Source: Isohypsibius dastychi (Eukaryota; Tardigrada; Eutardigrada; Parachela; Isohypsibiidae). From it: DNA of 18,795 nt. Positions 1 to 9,913 of the stretch are shown piece after piece. The notes beneath the pieces were generated by a model. The model did not search any database and had not been told where the DNA came from. It saw only the letters and a program-made list of their open reading frames with translations. The stretch lies in assembly GCA_034696485.1 (NCBI GenBank), contig JAQIWT010000516.1:1-18795 (forward strand), read 5' to 3'. The position numbers were made by a program, and so were the translations under genes. Position 1 is the first letter of the stretch, and the number at the start of each line of letters is the position of its first letter.

Positions 1-6
1 CCCCCC

Positions 7-74
7 CGTAATAAGAGCCCAAATTTTCGGGCTTCGAAAGATTAAGAGCCCGGGCTCTTAATCGGTGAATTACG
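7..74. repeat. Nested palindrome / inverted repeat cluster
   Basis: A perfect 24-bp palindrome occupies 40-63 and is centred on CCCGGG. The motif TAAGAGCCC occurs directly at 12-20 and 43-51 and inverted at 52-60. A shorter AGCCC/GGGCT hairpin lies at about 16-33. The outermost CGTAAT (7-12) and ATTACG (69-74) are also inverted relative to each other. The block is preceded by a C7 run at the window edge. It sits upstream of the first visible kinase exon, so it is probably intronic. It could be the end of a small inverted-repeat transposable element or a local hairpin. No element body or target-site duplication can be seen because the window starts here. Confidence 0.6.
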
Positions 75-300
75 GTATATAAATTTCTTGAGCGTCTTTC
101 CTGCTTTTTTAGAATTTTCTATCATCAGCAAGTTTTTGCATGTTTTCGCTCTGGGTCATTTTAACTAGGTTCATTTCTATAACGCAACGCGGATTATCAG
201 AAAACGTTGTTTTGCAGTCATGCGTCTAATTGTTGTGCCCACAATCGTACCGGACCTCGTTTCCATGAGAAGTGATTGATCCCATGTTTTTACGCTTCAG

Positions 301-3300
301 GTCCACGGTGACGTTAAAGGAGAGAACTTTCTCATTGGATTACCCAATGAAGGCCTGGATACAGGTATGATCACGGCTGAGATTACTGCCACCAGGATGC
401 AATTTTTTCTGATTTGGTTCAAAAGCTTAAGGTCATGACATGTACATTCCAAGGCCAGATTAATTAGAATGATTCCAACATACCGGTAATTATTTTCTGA
501 GTACTGTGATTAGCTTAATGATCTGACTGGAAATTATAAGTCCAATGACGTTCACTGGCTGTGAGAGTCGTGACCATGGGGTAAGAATCCAGCTGCATCC
601 GGTTTTCTGTTTTTATTTGAGGAATTTTAGCCAACTGTTTCGCTCAAGATGCGACGAATTCTTGAACAGGCCAGGTGTTCAAGAAAATTATGTGAGTATA
701 ACTGGCCGAGTAGCCGATTGCATGAGTGGAGAGAATCTGTGAGGAACGAACTGAAAATCTGCGAGGGTCATAAGTTACATGACATGATTGCAGAGCTTTA
801 GAGAGTTATTACCCAGACATTAACGAAAACCTGACTTCAGCTAGTTGCTCGCCACTGACCTCTCCACGAGCTTGCGCTGCACCTCTGACATTCGCGCAGA
901 ATTTGGTGCGATTACCAGTAGCCACGTCTGATCTTCCATCAAGGGATTTGGCTTGAGTGATGTCCTTAATATCAGTTTGACCAGCGTGATTGATGCTGGG
1001 ACCTGAGGTGCCAACTTGGTCTAGCCAGCCCCCCCCCCCCTTAACCAGCGGACTGTCAGATTTTTGTGGACTGCTGGTTGAAGCCCTACCAGAGGGAAGG
1101 AAGGACCAAAACCCTTGCTCACCTCGGACGGACACCAGTTAGTGATAAAAAGCAGGACCCCATCTAAAGTAAAGCATTTGGTGGGTGGGGGAAGTGGGTA
1201 GTTGTTTCAGATTGGTTGTGTGAGTTGCGCTTCGAGCTTTTCTTCGGGTTGAATCTTTGCATTGTCAAACTCTGAGGAGATATTTTCGAGTTTTCGAAAC
1301 TTCCACTTCGCTTTGAATATCAGAATCGCGAAACTTTCAACGGCATATTTGTTGTTTGCAGTGATATACATCGTTGACTTCGGGTTAAGCCAAGTTCTGA
1401 AGGACCACACCAAAGGGGCATACTTATACCACGAGAACACCGTCACATTTCCCGCTGGAACGGTAAAAACCCAAGTTATCTCAAAAACGCCGTCCATCTT
1501 TTTTCATTTCTTTCATCCATTCCCTCCAGCCTCGATACATGTCGATATCGGCTCACAACGGGAACGCCTTGAGTTTTCGGGATGATTTAGAGTCCCTGGG
1601 CTACGTGCTGGTTTACTTCATGAAAGGCCGCTTACCCTGGCAGGGCATCCATGAGAAGGACACTTCAAAGAAGAGCGCCATCATTAAGCAGCGCAAAAGC
1701 GAAGAGCTCCCCGAGAGCATCTGCTCGTCTCTACCCGAGGAATTTGCTCAATTTCTACAATATGCCCGCTCATTACGCTTCCAAGATGAGCCCGACTATG
1801 ACTACCTCAAGTCGCTCTTTCAGGGCTTGCTCGAACGCACCGAGAATGAGTGTGATCATTTGGGATTCGATTGGATTGGTAAAACGTTCTCATTTCGCAA
1901 GGAGCCCACCAAGCATCCCATCTTGCCAAGAGCGGAATTCCAGAAGAAGATCAGTGTGCCGTCTATGTACCCGAGTGATAAGCTGAAGAATATGAACGCG
2001 CAACGCAGTTCTGCTCTTCAGTTGACCGTTAAAAGCGCGCGCTCGGAAGTCCGACCACGAACAAGCCATGGTAAGTCTGTCCTTGAGTTTTGTGATGTGG
2101 TTGAATCTGTATAGGAGTCTGATAACTGGTGAGGATTATTTTTGCGTAAAAGCAAGAAATCAGTCACAAAGAATATTTTTCCGGAGAATTTTGCTCTGGG
2201 AGAGTGCGCTCTGACGCCGCTCTCGGTAGTTTTCTGAGAAAAACATAAACGTAAAGTTTCGGCTTTTTTTCCCGTCATTTGTAGGTACGTAATCAATTAT
2301 AATTGGATTTACTAATTCGTTATCAGTTTTTGAAGGTCTAGCCGCGGTTGAGTGACCTTTCGAAAAAGTTTTTTTACTGATTTTTTATCGGGATATTCGA
2401 AAGCTCTCTGATTTTGCCCTGGTTTTCTTCAAAAACTCGGCATTTCAATAGATATTCACGTCGCTATTCGAATGAGAGATGTTCAGAGACATGGTCATCT
2501 CCGATTTGTTTTGGCTAGCGTACCTATGATAAACTTGTGCTGCCACAGAGCTACGTTTGTTCTGAATTTCACGCACGGCTCGTCCACTTGTGAAACTTCA
2601 TTTTGTGCAGTGAAATTGGTTGATAATTTTCGGCGAGAAACTCGCATTGCGCGATTGTAATTTCAATAACATGACAAAGTTACCTCCACAGCTGTAAAGT
2701 CTGTTAAAAGAATTTAAATCGTTCATACCCAACGATTCACATTTTCTCATTCAGCTGTGATGACAAAGCCAACCACTCCTCGCATCGATTCCCAGTCCTC
2801 CTCATCAGCAACCCCCTCAGAAAAACCACCCCACAAAACCGACTCCCCCAAATCCACCAAGAATCTCAAAGTGCCACTTTCCGCACGCGGCATCCTCCCC
2901 TCCCTATCTCGTCAGAGCAGTTCCTCCAGAGAATCCCTCCACAAAGTCCACCTCCCTCAACACGCCGCTTCTCCGCGCATTCGTCGCAACTCGAAAGACA
3001 TCACATCCGACTCAGAGCCAGAAAGCACCCCACGACCAGCCCGCCAAAAGAATCCACGAAGCGCGCGAAGTCGCAAAGATGCCCACGTGCTCGCCTCACC
3101 CCCCACTCAAGACCTGAATGGAAAACTGTCAACTCCGAGGCCTGTGGTGAAGGAGAATAAGAAGGAAAATGGTGAGACGCCGAGAAAGGTGCTTGCACCA
3201 AACAGATTAGCCCTTTCAGTGCCAGCTAGTCCCATTAGGAGTGCCAGACCACAGTCACCCCTTTCCAACTACTCGTTCAAGTTCCCAGTTGAAGACAGGA

Positions 3301-4751
3301 TATTAGGCAGTAATGTAACCGACAGCAGCGATAATTCCAGTAAGAGTGCGTGTTTACATGATGTGCGATGTTCGGGTGTGTCAGGCTCATGATGACCTTT
3401 GACGTCCAAACGTGTCGTGGTTCGATTGTTAGTAACGCGGGGACCTCGGAAGCCCGCATGAAAACCGTCACTGTTAAGATGCATGAGTGCGTTCTACAGA
3501 AACTGAATTGTTTCATGTTTCTTGCAACGGTGTTCTGCTCATGTACTGAAACTCAGGCAACTTATGTACTAATGCCATGTTGAACTTCGAAATTTATCAG
3601 TACGTTATGAGATTTCGCGCTTGAATCGCTATGGTAGCCTGAAAAGTTAATTCATCTTTGATGTTGAGTCATCTGCTAGTCCTCAGTGTGTGTTATGTGT
3701 GCCGTCCGGGAGGGCATATACAACGTACAGTGTAATGATGTTTGGCATGTCGAATCAAGAGGATTATTGTCAGAAATGTTGACCCCTGTTCGGAGAAGCA
3801 TGAGAGTTTTTTTGGGTGTACTAGATGACACTTTTGTAAGGGTGACCTTCTTGTCCGTATGAGTCTGTCCTCTGGCGTTACTCAGTGTCATTGTATCACT
3901 GTAGTGTTGTGTTACCAGACCGTTCCAGTTTTCTTAATGTCAAGCGTCTAACCCGAATCTTTTCATTATCCAGGTCCAGATAACGAGAAGGGCGTTGAAG
4001 ATCGGGTTCCATCCGAAGAAAGTCGATCGAACCTGCTGACAGTTTCCGCGAACATTTCCAACGGTTCAACAGATTGGTCGACGACCACCCAGGCATTTCC
4101 ACCGGTTCCCCCGCTGGACTTGATGGGTGGTGATGGTTCGAACCAGCTGGGTTCCCAACAGAGTTTCCGGGGGTCCCGCACAAATCTCAGTCGGCCGTTT
4201 AGTGCGCGAAACAAACCCGCCGTCATCGAACCGGAAGTCGATGATGAGTCGGATGACGAGGAGGAGGAAGAGGATGAGGATGCGATGCAGGATGCACTTT
4301 CGGAGCCACCTGAGATCATCTTTAGTCCCCCGGAGGAAGTCGAGCAAATTAATCGGGATCAGATAATGCTCCCGAGAAGCGGCCTCAAAGCTTCCGGTGA
4401 TGGAGGAAAGAAACCCAACACCACTCAACCTTCACCGCTTCCGTCGCCCGCGAGTCAACAGACACAGACGTTTGATAAGACGCTTCACCGAATAAACGTC
4501 TATGGTACGTGGAACTTCCTGTTTCCGAAAAATTCCCAAAACCTCGGATATCTTCGGAATTTTCTCAATAATTTCAAAAGCAGGAATTTTTTCTGACTTT
4601 TCTGATTTATTTTTTTGCAGATGTCAAAGTAGATGGCGACCCAGCGATGACGTCATTGATACATGTTGGATGCTTCACTTGGCTCAAGCGCCGATCTCTG
4701 TGTGGCGCCAGTCGTTCAAATAATTTGAAAAACAAAGTGAAAACTGGGTAG
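301..4751 (+). CDS. Casein kinase 1-superfamily protein kinase with HGD catalytic loop (5' end outside window)
   Basis: Exons are 301-364, 1362-1462, 1530-2070, 2755-3339, 3974-4504 and 4621-4751 (TAG at 4749-4751). All introns are GT-AG and phases match at every joint, giving 650 visible codons before the stop. Exon 1 encodes the catalytic loop VHGDVKGENFLIG, where the usual HRD is HGD. Exon 2 encodes IYIVDFGLSQ, with the DFG Asp at 1376-1378. Exon 3 gives the CK1-type substitute for APE (YMSISAHNG), then FRDDLESLGYVLVYF and GRLPWQG, the conserved C-lobe of CK1-like kinases. Lys and Asn of the loop are kept, so activity is plausible. The tail is long and probably disordered: exon 4 is rich in Ser/Pro/Arg/Lys, and exon 5 has an acidic run (4234-4283). 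The CK1 superfamily assignment is firm. The subfamily is not: HGD also occurs in vaccinia-related kinases and plant MUT9-like kinases. The N-lobe lies left of the window. Confidence 0.85.
365..1361 (+). other. Kinase intron (997 nt)
   Basis: Donor GTATGATC follows the catalytic-loop exon, and the acceptor TTGTTTGCAG precedes the DFG exon. Splicing joins G|TG into a Val codon, giving DTVIYIVDFG without a gap, so no intermediate exon is needed. The intron contains a C12 run (1029-1040). The open frames inside it show no family resemblance and no splice-consistent ends. I see nothing else functional. Confidence 0.75.
2071..2754 (+). other. Kinase intron (684 nt)
   Basis: Donor GTAAGTCTG and acceptor TTCTCATTCAG flank this stretch. 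Splicing is phase 1 and creates an Ala codon. It is AT-rich with several T-runs. No coding signal was recognised on either strand. Confidence 0.7.
3340..3973 (+). other. Kinase intron (634 nt)
   Basis: Donor GTAAGAGTG follows codon AAT-TCC-A, and acceptor CATTATCCAG precedes GTCCAGAT. The split codon is AGT (Ser). Short open frames on both strands here have no recognisable content. A GGTTCGATT string near 3419 was examined as a possible tRNA T-arm, but no cloverleaf surrounds it. Confidence 0.7.
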
Positions 4752-5246
4752 TTCTAGCGCTGCTGAAAAAAGAGCAGATTGCAGCGAGTTCTGGAGGGTG
4801 CTGATTTTTCTCGTTCCACTGCGTCTTTCTTCATCTTCCCTCCATGCTAAATCTTAACCCTTATGTTCATAGCAATCTTTTTTCAGCAATGACTGCTGAT
4901 ATTCAGAGCAATATGTTTCGCATTCGCAAAAGAATGTTTATTTATTTTACCATTGGCTTCACGTTGATCTTTGGTTTCCGTTCGCTGATATTGAATTCCC
5001 GTAAATTCGTGGTTCGTCCGCTATTGCGATAATGTTCATGAAGTAAAGCGGGTCTTGTGATTTCCACAAGAAAATACGTGGTTTTCATTCATCGCCAGAA
5101 CTTCTGTTTCGATGACAGGGCATTCAGTGTCACCTCAACTTTGTGACATTCTACGGTACAACAGCTGTAATCACAGTTATACACAAACTATATCCATATC
5201 AACTTTTCGAGGCACATGGAAAAGTCTTCTCAGGAGAACGTTCGAG
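4752..5246. other. Convergent intergenic region between kinase and D1
   Basis: The plus-strand kinase and the minus-strand D1 gene end facing each other here, so this region should hold both 3' UTRs. On the minus strand the TTTATTTATTTT run at 4937-4948 reads as overlapping AATAAA hexamers and could be the D1 polyadenylation signal, about 300 nt after its stop. No matching AATAAA was found on the plus strand for the kinase. No gene was recognised. Confidence 0.5.
4937..4948 (-). terminator. Possible polyadenylation signal for D1
   Basis: Two overlapping AATAAA hexamers are read on the minus strand, about 300 nt downstream of the D1 stop codon at 5247. The position suits a 3' UTR of ordinary length, but an AT-rich sequence could give this by chance. 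Confidence 0.3.
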
Positions 5247-6335
5247 TTACAGTCGAAACTTTGCAAGAAAATATCTGTTATCAAAAGCAGGACGTGGTCC
5301 AGACCAGCCCTGGTAGCCTTGACCGGTTGACTGGTACTGCAGCATAGGCGGTCTTACTATGGGCATTGGTGACCTTGATTGAACTTGGTAACCAATTCGA
5401 CAGCACTGTATCCACTCCATGTGATACTCCTCATCCCACGGGTTGATCCGCTTCGACATTCCAGTCACTGAAAACAAACGAAATTTGAAGTGAAACAACG
5501 TTTGTATCTGCGTTTTGAAAACTTGCTTGCGTATCCATCGCCACAATAAACGAGATACTGGTTGACGCTGTCGTAATATTCCCAATACTGGTCATGCGTG
5601 AATTTGTAATAACATGACATATAGTCAATGTAGTAACCCCAAGGCACTCGACAACACTTGTAGCTCCCACCGCGATCTGCATCTGGCCGGTCAATTCGAA
5701 ACTGGTAGTCCGTGTCGTAAAGACCTACCAGTTCACAGAAGTCATCACTGGACACCTGATTATGCGGTAACATACCTGTCATGAACGTGTTGAGGGATAA
5801 TTGTGGGATGCTTGGGTCGAAGCAAAACGATTCAGTGGTTATGTTCCGGACATGACAGTTTGGATAGTATGGATACAGCCCGTTACTTGGGGGTTTATAC
5901 GGGAAAGCAAACTTGCACCAGACTGACGTGATCCTCTGTGAAAACGAGATCATGAAAAACACAAGACGGGGGGGGGGGGCATCTTTCAAAGTGGTACCTG
6001 AAAATCATCAACCATATCGCGTATTCCAACCATCGCTTCACCGTCTCTGGAATAAGCACGGGTGAGAGAATCTCTGATGAAAACTGTGTAGACTGACTCA
6101 CAGACATTCGACGTTCCATTTTCTCAACGGACTCTTCGGTCCGCCGTGAGCATGCGACGTCTCAATGAAAGTATCACCCTTCAAGAAAGATCATATGCAT
6201 TGCTTCACCCCGAAAGAACTGCGTTACCGTTCCATAATTCAGATAGGTCCCGTAGTATTTTGGGGTTCCTTGTGCAATTTTAGTCAGGATAGCCAAACAT
6301 ACAGCCTGAAACTGAGTTCTCCATGCAGCGGTCAT
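5247..6335 (-). CDS. Secreted Cys-rich protein D1, dermatopontin-like repeats (unnamed family)
   Basis: Exons on the minus strand are 6335-6228, 6178-6102, 6046-5998, 5935-5776, 5724-5527 and 5467-5247, giving 270 aa. The start Met (MTAAWRTQFQ) begins a plausible signal peptide up to about residue 22. Two similar units follow. Unit 1 runs from WNVECLDGEAMVGI to ITSVWCKF (about residues 57-87). Unit 2 runs from YCGDGYAMTGM to EYHMEWIQCCRIG (about 191-220). Both fit C-x(2)-G-x-A-M-x-G-[IM] ... W-x-x-C, which resembles dermatopontin repeats. Between them lie FPYKPPSNGLYPYYPNC and KCCRVPWGYYIDYMSC. A probable N-glycosylation site is NIT at about residue 106. The last intron has GC rather than GT at its donor (5526-5525). 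The paralogue D2 supports each joint, with exons 2-4 identical in length. The protein is likely extracellular. Its function is unknown. Confidence 0.75.
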
Positions 6336-7253
6336 TTCGAGGAAGTCCGGTATGTGAATGCATAAACCTGAAACTGAAGACGCGGAAGGGCCTCAAGATG
6401 AGCCGCTTAAGATTTGGTTATGGGAAAATGATGGGGTTTATGGTGTATTTGTGGTGCGGAACACGTTAAACCAACGCCGACTGTGACAAGTTTTTGATAG
6501 CATCAATTTCTGAATGGTTCATTTGATATCCCAACGCGAGGTTTACGGCTGGAACTGATGTGCACATCATTTACTCTGTTGTTACATATCGGCGCGTTGA
6601 CAACTCTCGGCACTAAAAATTCTAGATTTTGCAAATGACTTGACACGTTTCTCACACCTGCGTAATTTTAACCACAAGAATTCAAAAAAACAGACACGAA
6701 AGTTGGTGATTCAGATTGTGTTTAGAAGGTCAGTTAGTACGTGTTGGGTTGGTAATCACAGAAAGACACGGATGAACGTACGAGTTGATTTATCAATCAG
6801 TAGGTACGAAGGCAGAGCGAGCTGAACTACGCTGCTGTTCACGCGTGGAAATTTCTGCCCGGATGACCTTTTTGGTAATCACAAAAGACCACCATTTCTC
6901 TTGGTGGTGACTGACTGATTAGCAAGTTCGGGACACTAACAAATAAATGAGAGGTAAAGACAGATGAGATTTCCAAAACGAACGGCAACGAAGATGCATT
7001 TGAAATGTTTTTACAAAAGCGCAAATACCAGCGGTTCGGCATCAAATAACGGGGGGGGGGGATCGGAGAAGTGGACAACGAATGCTTTCCCCAGTTTATC
7101 AACTTTGCAGTTCATGAGTATCAGAACGCAATAATTACCGTGTGTGAAAAATCAATCGGGATCTCATAAAAAATATCACATCAGTGCGCCAATCTAGTCT
7201 CCGCTCCGTACAGCGGACTTGTACGTTGGAGGTATCCATCCAGTTCCCTCGTA
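6336..7253. other. Intergenic region between carboxypeptidase 3' end and D1 promoter
   Basis: This stretch separates the carboxypeptidase stop (7254) from the D1 start (6335). It should contain the carboxypeptidase 3' UTR and the D1 promoter. A G11 run lies at 7051-7061. No clear TATA box was found near the D1 start and no coding sequence was recognised on either strand. Confidence 0.5.
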
Positions 7254-9913
7254 TCAGCTCGCGAATGATCGCTTCTCAAGGAAGCGAGTGATCATATCCA
7301 ATGCGGATCGCGGTTGATCGTGAGGTACGATGTGGCCAGCTAGAAAGAAACCAACCATTCAGACTGCTCTACAGGGAACTGTATGTAACGCTTACAATTT
7401 CTGACAGCTACAAACGCAAAGTCCCCCACTTCTCGCACAAACCCAGCAAGCTCGGTGTCATTTTGGTCAACTTTCCAGAAGATTTTCCCAGCTTGATTAA
7501 ACTGATCCCTGCCTTTCCACGGCAGTTTACTCAAGTAGTTCTCAACCCCAGGATGATTGACAATCACATCCAACACACCATTGTACACCAGGACTCGATA
7601 ATTATCCATCAGCACAGTAAACCATGGAGCAACACTCTTCGGAATATCTTCCAGCAATGCTTCGTATATCTGAGCGCTGAAATCGAGGAATCCCTGATTT
7701 CCAACGTGAAGAGCCTCTCGGATATCACAGTCGTCCATGAGAGGGACAAAGTACTCCAAGTCTGCAGGCGGTTCCGAGGTTAAATGGTTATAATAGTAGT
7801 TCGACTGCGTGACGTTGTAGTAGTAGGTTGGGTACGGCGTGAAACCCGCGATGAACTCTTCACAGAGCCTATTGGCTTCCAGCCATCTCTCCTCAGTGAT
7901 CAACTGCACAATTTGCCTCTCGTACTCCAGGAAGACGTCACGTTCCGCGAGGGTGAGCGTTCCGACTTGGTGCAACATTTCACCATAGAGAACCTGATTG
8001 ATTGGGTCCACAAAGCCGTTCCCCAGTGTCACACCTTAGAACAAGCATCCGAGTCATCGAATGTACAAGGAAAATACGATAGATTGATTATACACATGAA
8101 TGCATTTCGTGAGTCTCAGTATCAGTTGCTCACAACCGAAAATCAAGTGAAGCACCTCAATCAAGACGGTGTTTTGGTTTTAAATTTGATGCACGTTGTG
8201 CATCGCACGATGGCCGAGGTTTCCGAACATTCTTCTCTTCTTTTGCTTCTCGTCTTGGTCAAGTGTCAATATCTCGAAGCAAGCAGTCTCAAACAAAAAC
8301 TGTCAAGTTTGGAAAAACAAAAGAACCGTTGGAACGCTAGGCCAATGTCCGACTGTTCATCCGAACCAAAACACTGTCTTGATTGATTTATACGCTTGAT
8401 TGTTGTGTACAACCGACTGAGAATCACGGTGTGCGTGAAACCCGTTATCGTGTGAGCTCTGTCGTACGCTTTTGAGAAATTGAGGTACCTTTGAGTGGCA
8501 ATTTGAGCTGTGCATATGGGTTCTCAAGGTGGATACGGTAGGCCAACGATGGAGCGTACTTTCCACCATATGATTCCCCGGACACGTAAAGCTCGCTGTT
8601 TAAGAATTCTGGAAACATTCGGTAAAACTGCAGAACAGCTTCGTATAAATTCCGACCAATCTGTCCTTGGTTTCTGGAAAGACCTGCTGGGGTGGCGGTA
8701 AAGCTGAACCCAGCTCCAACTGGATTGTCCAAATACAACATGTTGGCTACTTGACTCCATCTGTCTGGATTCAAACTGAGTTGGAGCTCTTCGTCAACTC
8801 GGAACGGTCCATTCTCGGTGAACACCTGGATCAACGAACTTTCACCTGGACCGCCTTGCAACCACACAATCAATGGGGCATTTTCTGGTTGCGCAACTTC
8901 TGCGGGGAAGAACCAGAAGAATGTGTTGCTGTTGTCGGTTTTGTTGACGGTGAAATAGCCGCTGTAGCTCCGTAGGTTAAAGAATATGTCAGAGTCAACA
9001 TTGCTGAGATTTCTGGCCCGTTCAATCTGAGCAGACTCGAGGAGTGGAGTCAGAATCAGGGGCTTATCGATCCCTATGCAGTTGGACTTTGGGGGTGCGC
9101 TCTTCGTTTTTCTGGGGGCTTTGCTGTTAGGGAATCGCAGTTTGGCACCTGCAAATCGGATATCTGTTTGTGATCAGGTCATAATTTTCCGTTTCAATTC
9201 GAAAACTGAGTTTGCGGGGGGAGGGGGGGATGCTTTTATAACTCGCAGTGCTCCGCTTTTTGTGAGAAATCCTAAACACTTTCCCGTTTCACAAAGCAAA
9301 GTGAAGCGGGAAGCGTTTCCCTGTCCGGTCACAGTTCACGGTCGCCTCGGCACTGCTCTTGGCAGGTCGGCGTTCACACCACCGCGAGAAACCGAGAGGT
9401 TAACAGACGCTTCAATAGTCACCTGCTGCGTGATATTTTCATCGTACAGTCGATTCTGAAGAAACAAGACTGTTCTGATTTGGCCAGTCAGTTTACCTTG
9501 AGCAGTTTTCCTCCGAGCACGTGAGCAGGATTGTTGCCTTTCTGCCATTGGATCTAGAATAAAGAGAGCCAACGAGCGTTAGAATTCCATACAGAATATG
9601 GGAGCATCTGTTGCATACCGTAACAGCACCAAGAACCGTGGTATTCCAAGCAGTCCGCAGAAACGGTCAGCTCAAGATTCAAGTCAGTGCACCTGCGTTC
9701 AAGATCCTTCGTGCCCACGCATTTTCCGCATACACCAGGTACAGCCGATCCGGTATGTGTTGAGCAAATCTTCCCTGTTAAAAACAACAGAGTCTTCACA
9801 GAACCTATAAAGGTTTCATGATCAGCCAAACGAAGAGGATATTTACCTGAAACTCTGATGACGAAGGACGAGATTAAAATACCCACAGTGCAGAAATACT
9901 GAGTTCCGAACAT
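7254..9913 (-). CDS. Serine carboxypeptidase, CPVL / vitellogenic carboxypeptidase-like, with N-terminal Cys-rich extension
   Basis: Minus-strand exons are 9913-9847, 9774-9619, 9553-9497, 9148-8489, 8034-7396 and 7339-7254, giving 554 aa. All five introns are phase 1. The peptidase family S10 core is clear. It shows the substrate-binding loop LIVWLQGGPGESS, the nucleophile in GESYGGKYAP (about Ser286), the acid in YNGVLDVIV (about Asp469) and the base in SGHIVPHDQP (about His529). It should hydrolyse C-terminal residues from peptides in a lysosomal or secreted compartment. NPVGAGFSFT and HVGNQ are further family landmarks. The N-terminus is unusual. A signal peptide (MFGTQYFCTVGILISSF) is followed by an exon with seven Cys ending in WCC, then a basic linker exon, before the normal family start at PLILTPLLE. 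The core is secure. The first three exons rest on phase and splice sites only, and a direct splice from exon 1 to exon 4 would also stay in frame. Confidence 0.85.

Noticed and set aside
809-1135. Minus-strand open frame of 108 codons
   Set aside because: It falls inside the kinase intron, spans a C12 run, and has no recognisable composition or splice partner.
1651-1986. Plus-strand open frame of 111 codons
   Set aside because: It is a shadow in another frame of kinase exon 3, whose own frame matches CK1 C-lobe motifs.
3395-3460. tRNA-like T-arm string (GGTTCGATT) in a kinase intron
   Set aside because: No matching acceptor stem, D-arm or anticodon arm could be placed around it.
7301-8386. 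Plus-strand open frames of 160 and 200 codons
   Set aside because: They lie antisense to the carboxypeptidase exons, which carry all family motifs on the minus strand.
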